Of a DNA stretch of 64,000 nucleotides, positions 9,371 through 17,917 are shown piece by piece. The stretch is from Acidobacteriaceae bacterium (GTDB taxonomy: Bacteria; Acidobacteriota; Terriglobia; Terriglobales; Acidobacteriaceae), in assembly GCA_903642235.1 (NCBI GenBank), contig CAHJWL010000005.1, positions 124,001-188,000 on the forward strand, read 5' to 3'. The first letter of the stretch is position 1. Every line of letters begins with the position of its first letter. A program made the translations under genes and the position numbers. The notes under the pieces were generated by a model. That model did not search any database and was not told the DNA's origin. It saw nothing but the letters and a program-made list of their open reading frames with translations.

Positions 9371-10132
9371 GTGCCGCAGTCTTCCGCTCCCATAGCCGAC
9401 CGTCCGAAGCTACCGCTCCTCCTTCTTCTCGGCTTCACCACGTCCACGCTGATCCTGATCTACGGCGCCCGTCTCGCCCTCTTCGTCGCCCCGACTGAGG
9501 CCACCATGGGCAACGTGCAGCGTATCTTCTACTGGCACGTTCCCGTGGACTTCGGCGCCCTCCTGTTTCCCTACGTCAATCTTGCCGGCTCCGTTTGGCT
9601 CCTGACCGTACGGAACAAGAATCAGGCTCAGGCCTTTATGGCCGACGCCCTCGCGTTGGCCGGCGCCGAACTCACCCTGCTCTATACCTCTCTCGGCCTG
9701 ATCACCGGCATGCTGTGGGCGCGCCCTGTCTGGGGCATTTGGTGGACCTGGGACGCGCGTCTCACCACCTTTCTGCTTCTCTGGATGCTCTACGCCGCGT
9801 ACCTGATCCTTCGCCGCTTCTCTGACTCGGGACAGGTGTCGATGCAGACGGCGACGCTTTCGGCAGTTCTAGGCATCTTTGCCGCTATCGACGTTCCCAT
9901 CACCTTCATGTCGATCCGCTGGTGGCGCACCCAGCATCCCGCTCCTGTTCTAACCGGCGAGGGCCATCTTGACCCTTCCATGGTCCCTGCCTTCCTCTGG
10001 AACCTCGCAGGCTGGCTCTGCTGGGGCATCTGCCTGCTCTGCCTTCGATACCTGCTTGAGCGCCGGCGCCAGCGCATCGCTGAAGCTGAGGCGCTCCGGT
10101 CCATTGATCTACCTCTCGAGGTCCTCCGTTGA
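9371..10132 (+). CDS. ccmC: Heme-handling protein CcmC
   Basis: Integral membrane protein of the heme-handling family that presents heme to CcmE. The tryptophan-rich WWD motif PVWGIWWTWDARLT lies in the periplasmic loop in the middle of the 253-residue sequence. The two flanking heme-ligand histidines are present in FYWHVPV and WRTQHPAP. Six hydrophobic spans are visible. The start is GTG at 9371. The stop TGA overlaps a TTG that can start the next small gene (TTGA), matching the overlap style of this operon. Confidence 0.95.
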   Translation: MPQSSAPIADRPKLPLLLLLGFTTSTLILIYGARLALFVAPTEATMGNVQRIFYWHVPVDFGALLFPYVNLAGSVWLLTVRNKNQAQAFMADALALAGAELTLLYTSLGLITGMLWARPVWGIWWTWDARLTTFLLLWMLYAAYLILRRFSDSGQVSMQTATLSAVLGIFAAIDVPITFMSIRWWRTQHPAPVLTGEGHLDPSMVPAFLWNLAGWLCWGICLLCLRYLLERRRQRIAEAEALRSIDLPLEVLR

Positions 10133-10266
10133 CCCTTCATCAACTCTTTGACCTCTCCACCATGGAGCACCGTCATCTGCTGGCCTCTTATGGCGCTGTA
10201 CTTTTGTTCCAGCTTGGCTATGCGACCTGGGCGTTGCGCAGTTTCTTTCGCCGTGACTCCCGGTAG
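10129..10266 (+). CDS. ccmD: CcmD-like small membrane protein
   Basis: A 45-residue product from TTG 10129, or 34 residues from the ATG at 10162 in the same frame. The core MEHRHLLASYGAVLLFQLGY has a single hydrophobic span followed by a basic tail RSFFRRDSR, which is the plan of CcmD, the small subunit that helps release holo-CcmE from CcmABC. Its position directly after ccmC supports this. The TTG start overlaps the ccmC stop by 4 nt; I see no strong ribosome-binding site before the ATG, so I take the coupled start. The identification rests on size, topology and context. Confidence 0.65.
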   Translation: MTLHQLFDLSTMEHRHLLASYGAVLLFQLGYATWALRSFFRRDSR

Positions 10267-10335
10267 AGCTCCGCTCCAGACCTGGAGGAGCTAGGCTCCC
10301 TCCTAAGCCGCTCACTCCGTACTACACTCACCCAA

Positions 10336-11541
10336 GTGCCCCACACCCGCCTCAGCCTGCTCGCCGTCACATTCGCCCTGCTTGCCGGGTGCATCGGTTG
10401 CAGCCGGCATACCTTCCCCGACGTTCCCCCGAACTATCGCGAGTTCGCCTACGTCGCCAATGCCGGTGCGAATACAGTCAGCGTGCTGGACCTGGTCTAT
10501 TTCCGCCCCGACCGAACCCTCAAAGTGGGCGATAGCCCGATGGCTCTTGCTACCAATCCCGTCCGCACTGAGGTGTACGTCGTCAATCGTGGGTCAGCTT
10601 CTATCTCCGTCATCGATGCTGCGGCCAACCAGGTTGCCGCTACGATCGCTGTGCGTCGCCAGCCCTCCGCCATTGCAATCGCTCCCGATGGCCGCCGCGC
10701 CTTTGTGGCGAACTCCGGAAGCAACTCCATCAGTACCCTTGATCTGGACGCTCGCCGCGAGCTTTCGATTGTCTCTACCGGCAGCATACCGGCTGCTCTC
10801 GCTCTCTCCCCGGACGCTCGCTCTCTTGTCGTCGCGAATCGGGCCTCCGCCTCCGTCTCCGTCTTCGCTGTAACCCCGACCAGTCCGGCAGAGGGCGTCC
10901 CGTCACTGACAGTGCGCACCACTATCGGCGGGTGTCCCGGAGCTTCGGCCGTAGCAGTTCTTTCCGACTCGTCCAAAGCCTTCGTAGCCTGCACCCTTGC
11001 GCATCAGGTCCTGGCGATCTCGCTTGCTGCCGCTCCGGACAGTTGGCCGGCACGACAGAACGCGTCGCTGCTGACGGACCACTCTCTCGCTCTGCTTGAC
11101 GTCGGCACAAACCCAAGTTCGCTCGCGCTGAAGCCGGATGGTGGCGAGATCTTCGTTTCAAATTCGGGCTCTGACTCCATCTCTGAGATCGCAACCTTGC
11201 CCAACGAGGTAGGCGGCACGTACACCATCGCCAGCCACCCTGCTCAGGCTCTCGCCAGTGCGGATAATGGAACCCTCTGGATCACCAACCAGGCGGCAGA
11301 TTCAGTCGGCCTGTACTCGATCGATGACGGCCGGCTCACTGGAAGCATCCGCACCGGCTCGGCACCCGTCGCCCTTGCCTTTTCCGCGGACGAACACCTG
11401 CTGCTGGCAGCCGATTCCCGCTCCGGAGACGTTGCTGTCATTCGCACGGACAGCAAACAGGGCCCCGCCCTCTTTACCATGCTGCCCGCCGGCAACACTC
11501 CGTCCGCGATCGTCACCAAGTCTTTCATAAGCAGACACTAG
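10336..11541 (+). CDS. YncE-like beta-propeller lipoprotein
   Basis: A 401-residue protein with a lipoprotein signal peptide (LLAVTFALLAGC, lipobox LAGC) followed by repeated blades of the YVTN/YncE seven-bladed propeller: YVANAGANTVSVLDL, YVVNRGSASISVID, FVANSGSNSISTLDL, VVANRASASVSVF, FVSNSGSDSISEI and WITNQAADSVGLY. It is likely anchored in a membrane facing the periplasm. Such proteins often sit near cytochrome or redox genes, but no catalytic residues can be named. It follows ccmD by 69 bp, so co-transcription with the ccm genes is plausible. The start is GTG at 10336. It converges with the phosphatase gene 26 bp downstream. Confidence 0.8.
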   Translation: MPHTRLSLLAVTFALLAGCIGCSRHTFPDVPPNYREFAYVANAGANTVSVLDLVYFRPDRTLKVGDSPMALATNPVRTEVYVVNRGSASISVIDAAANQVAATIAVRRQPSAIAIAPDGRRAFVANSGSNSISTLDLDARRELSIVSTGSIPAALALSPDARSLVVANRASASVSVFAVTPTSPAEGVPSLTVRTTIGGCPGASAVAVLSDSSKAFVACTLAHQVLAISLAAAPDSWPARQNASLLTDHSLALLDVGTNPSSLALKPDGGEIFVSNSGSDSISEIATLPNEVGGTYTIASHPAQALASADNGTLWITNQAADSVGLYSIDDGRLTGSIRTGSAPVALAFSADEHLLLAADSRSGDVAVIRTDSKQGPALFTMLPAGNTPSAIVTKSFISRH

Positions 11542-11567
11542 AGGGTCTGTCTCAAGATCCGCCGGTC

Positions 11568-13799
11568 TTATACCTGCCGTGCCAGCACCAGAGTGATGTC
11601 GTCCGGTTGCTCTTCAGCCCCGATCCATGCATCCAGCGCCTGCATGACCTGCGAGCTGATCACGTGGAGTGGTTCATGGCGGTAGCGGCGCACCACATCC
11701 ATCATGCGCTCCTCGCCAAAATCGCCAAAGTCATTCTCGGGCTCCGTAACACCATCCGAGTACGCCACCATGATGTCACCCCGTTTCATCTCGATCGACT
11801 CCTGCTCATACTCCATACCATCCATCAGTCCGACGACCGTTCCGCCGCAGTCCAGCCTTCGTACCGACCCATCGGACCGCAGCACGAGCGGCGGCAGTTG
11901 CCCCGCGTTCGAGTACGTCAGTCGTGCTGAGCGAGCATCGTAGTGCGCGAGAAAGAGAGTCGCGTACTTCTCCGGTTGCGTACTGCGATACAAATGCCGG
12001 TTCAGCAGTGCCAGAATTCGTCCGGGAGATTCAAACAGCTCCGTTCCGCTATTTGACTGTTGGACGTGCACCATCGGCGAACTGCCTTCAAGCAGCAGCT
12101 CCTCACTCGCCAGCCGGTAGGCACGTACGGCAGAGTGCAGGGTCGCCATGAGCAGCGCGGCCGAGATGCCCTTGCCGCTGATATCGCCAAGAGCGATGCC
12201 GACGCCGCTCGGTATACCCGGTGTTCCCTCCGTGTCGTCAAACAGGAGGAAATCATAGTAGTCTCCGCTCACTGCTCGCGCCGGCCGGCAGATTCCATGC
12301 AGCTCGAGCGTGGGCAGGTGCTTCACCATCCGCGGGAACAGATTTGCCTGAACCTCCTGCGCAATCGAGAGCTCGTTCTGTAGACGCTCCTTCTCCTGCT
12401 GCTCCTTCATCAGTCGTTCAAGTGAACCGGTCATGGTATTGAAAGATCGGCTCAGTTCCGCCATCTGGTCTTCACGCGTCACTCCGATCCGGTGATGAAA
12501 CTCGCCGCGGTCTATGCGCTGAGTTGCATTGTAGAGATCTGTAACCGACGTTGTTACGGTTTGACTAAGCCGCGCGGCCATCCACAAAGCGAGAGCTTCG
12601 ATCGCGGCAAAGAGCACACACAACACGATCAGCCCAATGCGCAGAATACGCCCGCCCAAAGAGGCCCCGAAGAGAGCCCGATACAGCCGTGATGGCCGGG
12701 AGACTACCTCAATGGGTGCATTCTCAAGCTGGCCTGTGTCCCAGTTCACGACAGGTATCGTCGACAAGAATCGCACGCGGAGATCGAGAAGGTTTTGTGC
12801 TGTTGGTTCTTCACCGCCGACGACGGACCCCTGGCGAATCTGATCAGGATTCGGTGTGAGAGTCTGCCGTACGCGCTTTGTGGCAGGCCTCCCCGGCAAG
12901 CGGTCAGCCGATGTCTTCGCAGGGACAGTCTCGCCCACTGAACTCGCCGGCTCCTCGCCCGTTGCCACCGCGATCAGGCGTGCCCGGCCAAGAGTGTGCG
13001 CCACCGCCTGCATCAGCGCGCCATCGATGGGCATGCTGCTCACCAGGCTGTATCGGTCTCCCGGTGTTAGCTCCACCTGTTCGATGCCGACCAGGTATAA
13101 CTCTCCGCCATCAAGAACCATTCCGCGGAAGCGCCTTTCGTTGAGCCGCGTCGCCCAGGGCGGTAGGCCCAGCGGCGTCCTTACATGTGTCGGTTGTTGA
13201 TCGCGATACGTCACCAGTACACCGTTGCGAAAGACCCGCATCTGTGGGGAGAGCGCTCCTCCGGGACCCTGTAACTGTGGTTCGGTAAAGCGCAACTCCG
13301 CCAGTGCGTTCGGTGCTGTGTCGGTGTCCGCGTTGCCGCCCGGCGTGCGCAGACGACGCTCAAGCGTCCACTCGTCGAGCGAGTTCAATCCTTTCACCTG
13401 ATCCAGGTGGCTCTGCAATCGTGCATCCACCAGATGAATCGCGAACTGGCCGGCGACAATGTAGGCAGAGATCAGCACCAGAGTGGAGAACAGCACGATC
13501 GGTGCCAGTCCGATCAGCAGGTACGTCAGCACGAGTTTGTTGCGCAGGCTCCACAGCAGGCGCTGCCGCACGACGCGCCACAGCATTGGCACAGCAGTCG
13601 CCGCCAGCGCCACGCCCACCATCACCTGGAGCACAGCACTGAGCGTTCCCGGCGTTCCGGGCAGCAGTCGCAGCGCACTTAGAACACAGAACCATGCAGC
13701 GAGCCAGAAGACAGCGCCGGCCATGCCCCTGGGCAGCCTGCGTTCAGGCCCTTTCTGCCAGAAGCGCAGCCGCTCCCAACGTGTCGCAGCGCCGCTCAC
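11568..13799 (-). CDS. Membrane HAMP-SpoIIE (RsbU-type) serine phosphatase
   Basis: PP2C-like phosphatase of 743 residues, expected to dephosphorylate an anti-sigma-factor antagonist in a partner-switching pathway. In order: hydrophobic spans near residues 25-75 and 95-120 (LVLTYLLIGLAPIVLFSTLVL), a periplasmic sensor region, another span (IGLIVLCVLFAAIEALALW), a HAMP segment (LYNATQRIDRGEFHHRIGV), a coiled segment (KEQQEKERLQNELSIAQEVQ), and the SpoIIE domain with ALGDISGKGISAALLMATLH, YSNAGQLPPLVL and VAYSDGVTEPEN carrying the metal-binding Asp residues. The start ATG overlaps the stop of the upstream YihY-type gene (ATGA), so the two are probably made together. No anti-sigma factor or STAS protein lies next to it. 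Confidence 0.9.
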   Translation of the reverse strand: MSGAATRWERLRFWQKGPERRLPRGMAGAVFWLAAWFCVLSALRLLPGTPGTLSAVLQVMVGVALAATAVPMLWRVVRQRLLWSLRNKLVLTYLLIGLAPIVLFSTLVLISAYIVAGQFAIHLVDARLQSHLDQVKGLNSLDEWTLERRLRTPGGNADTDTAPNALAELRFTEPQLQGPGGALSPQMRVFRNGVLVTYRDQQPTHVRTPLGLPPWATRLNERRFRGMVLDGGELYLVGIEQVELTPGDRYSLVSSMPIDGALMQAVAHTLGRARLIAVATGEEPASSVGETVPAKTSADRLPGRPATKRVRQTLTPNPDQIRQGSVVGGEEPTAQNLLDLRVRFLSTIPVVNWDTGQLENAPIEVVSRPSRLYRALFGASLGGRILRIGLIVLCVLFAAIEALALWMAARLSQTVTTSVTDLYNATQRIDRGEFHHRIGVTREDQMAELSRSFNTMTGSLERLMKEQQEKERLQNELSIAQEVQANLFPRMVKHLPTLELHGICRPARAVSGDYYDFLLFDDTEGTPGIPSGVGIALGDISGKGISAALLMATLHSAVRAYRLASEELLLEGSSPMVHVQQSNSGTELFESPGRILALLNRHLYRSTQPEKYATLFLAHYDARSARLTYSNAGQLPPLVLRSDGSVRRLDCGGTVVGLMDGMEYEQESIEMKRGDIMVAYSDGVTEPENDFGDFGEERMMDVVRRYRHEPLHVISSQVMQALDAWIGAEEQPDDITLVLARQV

Positions 13800-14791
13800 G
13801 ATCTCTCCTCGCGCTCGTCAGACGCTGCCTCGCTCGCCAGACGAAGCGTATAGCGCGTTGCTGAAAAGTGCGCCCCGGCCAGCAGCAGCAGGCCTGACAG
13901 AAACGCCCAAACCATCAGCCCGACAGAGATGTAAAACGGTCCATAGACAGCCTGAAAGTCCAGCCATGGCAGCGCCCGCACGTAGAGGAGCTTTGCACCC
14001 TCCCACAGCACCCCGATGATCATCGCTGTCGGCAGCACCGCAATCGCTGGCACCCTACGATTCGGCAGGATCCAGTAGATGAGAAAGAACAGCAGCACGC
14101 TCGCCAGCCCCGCAGCGATGTGCATGAAGCTGTGCGAGACCACGTGGTACAGCCGGCTTCCGGTATGTCCAAAGAAGACAAGGCTTAGAATCGATTTCGA
14201 CCCAGCGGACAGCAGGACTGAGACCATCGCCAGCGCACCCGCCGCGAACGCCAGACCGAGCGAGACCGCCTGGTTATGCAGGTAGCTCCGGTTCTCCGCC
14301 ACGCCCCACACACGGTTCAGCGCTACCTCCAACGGCAGAAAAACACCCGTCGAGCTGATGAGCAGCATCACGAGGGAAAACACCTGCATGCCGCTGCGTG
14401 GATGTACAAGGAGCTCCATGTTCCGCATCACAAAGTCCTGCCCGGTTGGCAGGAAGTTCTTCAGCAGATCGCCCACCACGGGCTCGATTCGCCGCGTGCC
14501 GAAGACAGCCCGGCTTACCGTCAGCAGAAGCACAATAAACGGAAACAGTGCCAGGATCGCATTGGCAGCCACGCTGAAAGCGTAGGTGTGCACCTCGGTT
14601 CGCATCAGGTAGCAACCAAGTGCGACCATCTGTGGCCACACACCATCCTTCACGACCACAGGCTGCAGATCGCGCACAGCGACCGGCAGAGTCTGGCCGC
14701 CGTCACGCATTGCAGCGTCTGTCGTCTCGCTCAGCAAGCTGATCGGCATCTCTTTCGCCATACTCGTACGTCGCATCCCGGGCCCCTCCAC
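13796..14791 (-). CDS. YihY/BrkB-family inner-membrane protein
   Basis: A 331-residue polytopic protein of the YihY/virulence factor BrkB family (formerly called ribonuclease BN; this activity is not supported for the family). About six spans are visible, with characteristic segments AFSVAANAILALFPFIVLLL, LLISSTGVFLPLEVALNRVWGV and a final VGLMVWAFLSGLLLLAGAHFSA. Function unknown; a transport or envelope role is often suggested. It precedes the SpoIIE phosphatase with a 4-nt overlap. An alternative start ATG 11 codons in (MAKEMPISLL) is possible. Confidence 0.85.
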   Translation of the reverse strand: MEGPGMRRTSMAKEMPISLLSETTDAAMRDGGQTLPVAVRDLQPVVVKDGVWPQMVALGCYLMRTEVHTYAFSVAANAILALFPFIVLLLTVSRAVFGTRRIEPVVGDLLKNFLPTGQDFVMRNMELLVHPRSGMQVFSLVMLLISSTGVFLPLEVALNRVWGVAENRSYLHNQAVSLGLAFAAGALAMVSVLLSAGSKSILSLVFFGHTGSRLYHVVSHSFMHIAAGLASVLLFFLIYWILPNRRVPAIAVLPTAMIIGVLWEGAKLLYVRALPWLDFQAVYGPFYISVGLMVWAFLSGLLLLAGAHFSATRYTLRLASEAASDEREERS

Positions 14792-14905
14792 GCAGCCGGT
14801 TCCAAGGAACAGTCAACGCAGTCGCCCGCCTCGATGCTAGCAGAGCCCTACCCACGGCCCTCCCGCCCCGTACACTTCCCAGAGCAGTTCCTGGGAGATC
14901 GTCGC

Positions 14906-15661
14906 ATGAAGCTCCAAACGTATACCCTCGTCCTTCTTCTTGGCGGCCTCGGCGCGTCTCCGGTACGCGCGGAGACAGCCTCCGGCATCGCGCTTCCTCC
15001 GCACAGACAACTCACTCCGCTCTTCAACGGCAGGGATCTTTCCGGCTTCGAGACCTTTCTTCGCAATCGCGGGCTCAACAGAGATCCCACCCACGTCTTC
15101 GCGGTCGAGAAGGGAGTTATCCATGTGTCCGGCCGTGAGATGGGATACATCGTTACCAAGCAAGCATTCACGCGTTTCTACATGCGGGCAGACTTCAAGT
15201 GGGGCAAGGGCACCTTTGGTGAGCGAGCAGGCCAGGCCCGCGACAGCGGCATCCTCTACAGCATTCAGGGTGAGGACAAGGTTTGGCCTCGTTCTGTGGA
15301 ATTTCAGATCAAGGAAGGCGAGACGGGCGACTTCTGGATGACAGACGGCGCCGCCCTCACCGGTTCCGATGGGAAGCGTGTGACTGGACCGCCCGGCTCG
15401 GCTCGCAACATCGGACACATAGGCAAGGGACCGACAGAAAACACGATTGGCTTCCGCAACTCCTCCGGCGAACTCGAAAAGCCTCGTGGCCAGTGGAATA
15501 CGCTCGAACTCATCGTCAACGGTGACGTCATCCACCAGTACGTCAACGGCAAGCTCGCAAACATCGGCAGAGATCCATCACCTACCGAAGGCAAAATCCT
15601 CTTGCAGTCCGAAGGCGCAGAGATCTTCTTCCGCAATCTTCAGATTGCGCCTCTCAGGTGA
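14906..15661 (+). CDS. Secreted DUF1080 (3-keto-disaccharide hydrolase-like) protein
   Basis: Predicted periplasmic lectin-like jelly-roll protein of 251 residues. After the signal peptide (MKLQTYTLVLLLGGLG, cleavage near VRAET) comes the DUF1080 opening LTPLFNGRDLSGFETFL and the later landmarks GYIVTKQAFTRFYMRADFKWG, RDSGILYSIQGEDKVWPRSVEFQIKEG, RGQWNTLELIVNGDVIHQYVNG and ILLQSEGAEIFFRNLQI. Members bind or hydrolyse 3-keto-glycosides; catalysis is not shown here. The ATG at 14906 has GGGAG about 9 nt upstream; in-frame sequence further upstream runs antisense to the YihY-type gene and is rejected. It converges with queG. Confidence 0.88.
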   Translation: MKLQTYTLVLLLGGLGASPVRAETASGIALPPHRQLTPLFNGRDLSGFETFLRNRGLNRDPTHVFAVEKGVIHVSGREMGYIVTKQAFTRFYMRADFKWGKGTFGERAGQARDSGILYSIQGEDKVWPRSVEFQIKEGETGDFWMTDGAALTGSDGKRVTGPPGSARNIGHIGKGPTENTIGFRNSSGELEKPRGQWNTLELIVNGDVIHQYVNGKLANIGRDPSPTEGKILLQSEGAEIFFRNLQIAPLR

Positions 15662-15733
15662 AGACTCGTGAAGAGCAGGGAAGTCTGTTCTTCGGCAGGG
15701 CTAGGAACGCCGATACTGTGCGTCGGCGCTCCA

Positions 15734-16885
15734 TCACAGTCGCTCTGGCGCGAGGCGATCGAGTCGTGCCAGCGCCCATCGCGCCGCTTCCGCCAGCACG
15801 GGATCCTCCGCATCGGCCCACGTCTGCAGCCGCTCTCGAAAGCGCGCCTCTCCGCTGTTGCCCATCGCGATCGCCACGTTCCGGTGCAAACGCTTCTTAC
15901 CTGTCCGCTCAAGCGGCGAGCCTTTAAACCAGGCCCGGAACTCGGCCGAAGTCAGCCCGGCCAGCCATTCAAGATCCGGATTGATCAACTCCCGCCGCGG
16001 CAGCATTTCACTGTCGTGCGCGACAGGACCCCGCCGATTCCACGGGCACACATCCTGACAGATGTCACAGCCAAACACCTGTCGACCCATGCCCTCGCGT
16101 AGACCCTCATCGATCGGGCCTTTCTTCTCAATCGTGAGATACGCAATGCACCGCCGCGCATCCATCTGCCGCGGCGCGATGAGCGCGTCCGTCGGGCATG
16201 CGTCGAGGCATCGCGTACACGTTCCGCAACGGTCAGCTACGTCGAGCGCGTAACCGCTGGCCTCAACCGGTAGCGACGTGATGATCGAGGCAAGCAGAGT
16301 CCAGGAGCCCTCAGCTTGATTGAGCACGGTTGTGTTCTTCCCGATCCAGCCCACGCCGGCCCGCGCCGCCGCCGCGCGTTCCACCAAAGGACCTGTGTCC
16401 ACATAGCATCGGCTCTCACACGGCATCACTGCCTGGATCTCGCCTTCAAGGGTCCGCAATCGACCGAGCAGCACCTCGTGGTAGTCCGTGGCGCAAAGGC
16501 GAGAGGGATCAGTCTCCGACTGCCGTCCGCTCCAGGCGTATCGGCCTATCCATCCTGCACCCGCATCTGCGGTATCGAGTGAAAGCGGTCCTTCACCGAA
16601 ATAGTTCATCGCGCACACCACCACGGATCGCGCCCACGGGATAGCCACCGAAATCCCGCTGCGCAGCAGTCGCCCATCGGCGGCGCGCCGCTTGAGGTAC
16701 TCCATCTCGCCGCTAAAACCCGCGTCTACCCACTCTTTTAGGCGTATGCCGTCCACGTGTTCGGCTTCCGTGCGTCCATCGGCGGCCGCTACCCCCGCCA
16801 GTGAGAAGCCGCAGTCTTTTGCCTTGTCCCGCAGCCAAATCACACGAGCTTCTGTCCATCCTGTCATCAGTGTGGCCGCTGCCAA
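15734..16885 (-). CDS. queG: Epoxyqueuosine reductase QueG
   Basis: Cobalamin-dependent iron-sulfur enzyme that reduces epoxyqueuosine to queuosine in the wobble position of GUN-decoding tRNAs, the last step of queuosine synthesis. The 383-residue product has two 4Fe-4S motifs, CGTCTRCLDACPTDA and CDICQDVCPWN, plus the catalytic Asp region CYVDTGPLVERAAAARAGVGWIGKN typical of QueG. A HEAT-like C-terminal tail (LHRNVAIAMGNSGEARF) completes the usual length. An internal ATG at 16867 is an alternative start. No other que gene is adjacent. Confidence 0.95.
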   Translation of the reverse strand: MAAATLMTGWTEARVIWLRDKAKDCGFSLAGVAAADGRTEAEHVDGIRLKEWVDAGFSGEMEYLKRRAADGRLLRSGISVAIPWARSVVVCAMNYFGEGPLSLDTADAGAGWIGRYAWSGRQSETDPSRLCATDYHEVLLGRLRTLEGEIQAVMPCESRCYVDTGPLVERAAAARAGVGWIGKNTTVLNQAEGSWTLLASIITSLPVEASGYALDVADRCGTCTRCLDACPTDALIAPRQMDARRCIAYLTIEKKGPIDEGLREGMGRQVFGCDICQDVCPWNRRGPVAHDSEMLPRRELINPDLEWLAGLTSAEFRAWFKGSPLERTGKKRLHRNVAIAMGNSGEARFRERLQTWADAEDPVLAEAARWALARLDRLAPERL

Positions 16886-16986
16886 AACTCCCGCTCATTC
16901 AGTATGAATGCTTGGCGGATGGCAACTCCCAACAAGTCGCCGGACACTGTCTGGGAACCCTTGCTTCATGTAAAATTACCCCACGC

Positions 16987-17078
16987 GGAGAGTTGGCAGA
17001 GCCCGGTTGAATGCACCTGACTCGAAATCAGACATAGTCGCAAGGCTATCGGGGGTTCGAATCCCTCACTCTCCGCCA
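16987..17078 (+). tRNA. tRNA-Ser (anticodon CGA)
   Basis: Cloverleaf with acceptor stem GGAGAGT (16987-16993) pairing with ACTCTCC (17068-17074), discriminator G and encoded CCA (17076-17078). The anticodon stem CTGA/TCAG encloses the loop CTCGAAA, anticodon CGA at 17023-17025, reading UCG. A long class II variable arm (CATAGTCGCAAGGCTATC) and a T arm with GGTTCGAATCC agree with serine identity. No integrase or repeated 3' end suggests an inserted element. The 232 bp after it hold no convincing gene. Confidence 0.96.
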
Positions 17079-17310
17079 TAACCCTCGTTGTCACCCAAGT
17101 CCTACGAGAGCGAAGCTGGGCACTACCGCCATCCAGCTTGCTTCGATTCTGCAGAGTCCTCATCTTGCAGGCACCTCCGGGACGAAGGTCCGAAGTTTAG
17201 GTTCGGAGGCGAATGGCATGTCCAGCCGATTCGCTGAGTGAGACTGCAGGGCGGTCCGGCAGCAGGACGTTCCAGTCCGCTGCCACGGACGGCCCAAACC
17301 CTCCAAAAAG

Positions 17311-17607
17311 CTACTGCGGCGCTGGAGTCGATGCATTCGCCGCGTTCGCCGCCGCCGCTTTCTGCTGGGCATCGGTCATCTTATTCTGCTGCTTGTTGGC
17401 GGCCTTGTTGGCAGAAGATGCCTTCTTTGCAGCCTTCGCCTTTTTGTTTGCCGATGCGGCCTTGTTCTTATTCTGGGCAGCGGTGTCATCCAGTTGTTGG
17501 GTGCTTTGCGTGGAAGCACCGGGGTCCGAGCTGGTTTGCTGCGTGTGCGCCAGAAGGGGTGCCGCGGTAAAGGTCAATGCTAATACGGTGCCGAGAATGA
17601 TTTTCAT
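17311..17607 (-). CDS. Small secreted Ala/Lys/Asn-rich protein
   Basis: Family not recognised. A 98-residue product with a signal peptide (MKIILGTVLALTFTAAPLLA, cleavage near LAHTQ) and a mature part dominated by Ala, Lys, Asn, Gln and Ser (for example NKKAKAAKKASSANKAANKQ). It is probably disordered or a single charged helix in the periplasm. The start is ATG 17607, with AAGGAG 6 nt upstream; the longer frame from 17637 is less likely. An inverted repeat AGTCCGC/GCGGACT (17629-17655) lies in the expected leader. It resembles the larger Lys-rich secreted protein at 2540-3001 in composition but not in alignable sequence. Confidence 0.65.
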   Translation of the reverse strand: MKIILGTVLALTFTAAPLLAHTQQTSSDPGASTQSTQQLDDTAAQNKNKAASANKKAKAAKKASSANKAANKQQNKMTDAQQKAAAANAANASTPAPQ

Positions 17608-17917
17608 GTGAAGCTCCTTCTTGTTGCAAGTCCGCACCCTTATGGCGGGCGGACTGCCTGACTGCTTCGGTGAGATGCATAGTCAGAGGCTTTCTCAGAG
17701 GCTGTCACGAATCACATTTGATGTCGCTGTTTGCCGCTTGGATTGATCTTCCGTTCTGTATCCCTCATAGAGCAGCAAATGTGCCGCCAGCGTGTTACCG
17801 TACTCACGCCTAACGCTGTAAGCTTCTTCGGTCAGCAACACGGTGTGCAGGTTGCGCTGCATACCGTGAGGAGTCTCTTTGTGTGCCCGCTGAGGCCAAG
17901 CTTTTCGGAGATGTGGA
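17608..17917. other. Intergenic region between divergent genes
   Basis: Roughly 310 bp without a convincing gene, separating the small secreted protein (minus) from the GH2 gene (plus). It should hold both promoters. The visible elements are the AGTCCGC/GCGGACT hairpin near the minus-strand gene and a GGAG site just before the GH2 ATG. I see no clear operator. Confidence 0.6.

Noticed and set aside
14276..14905. N-terminal extension of the DUF1080 gene
   Set aside because: In frame but antisense to the YihY-type gene. The signal peptide starts at 14906 with a ribosome-binding site.
16987..17310. Integrated element at tRNA-Ser
   Set aside because: No integrase, no duplicated tRNA 3' end and no change in gene type around the tRNA.
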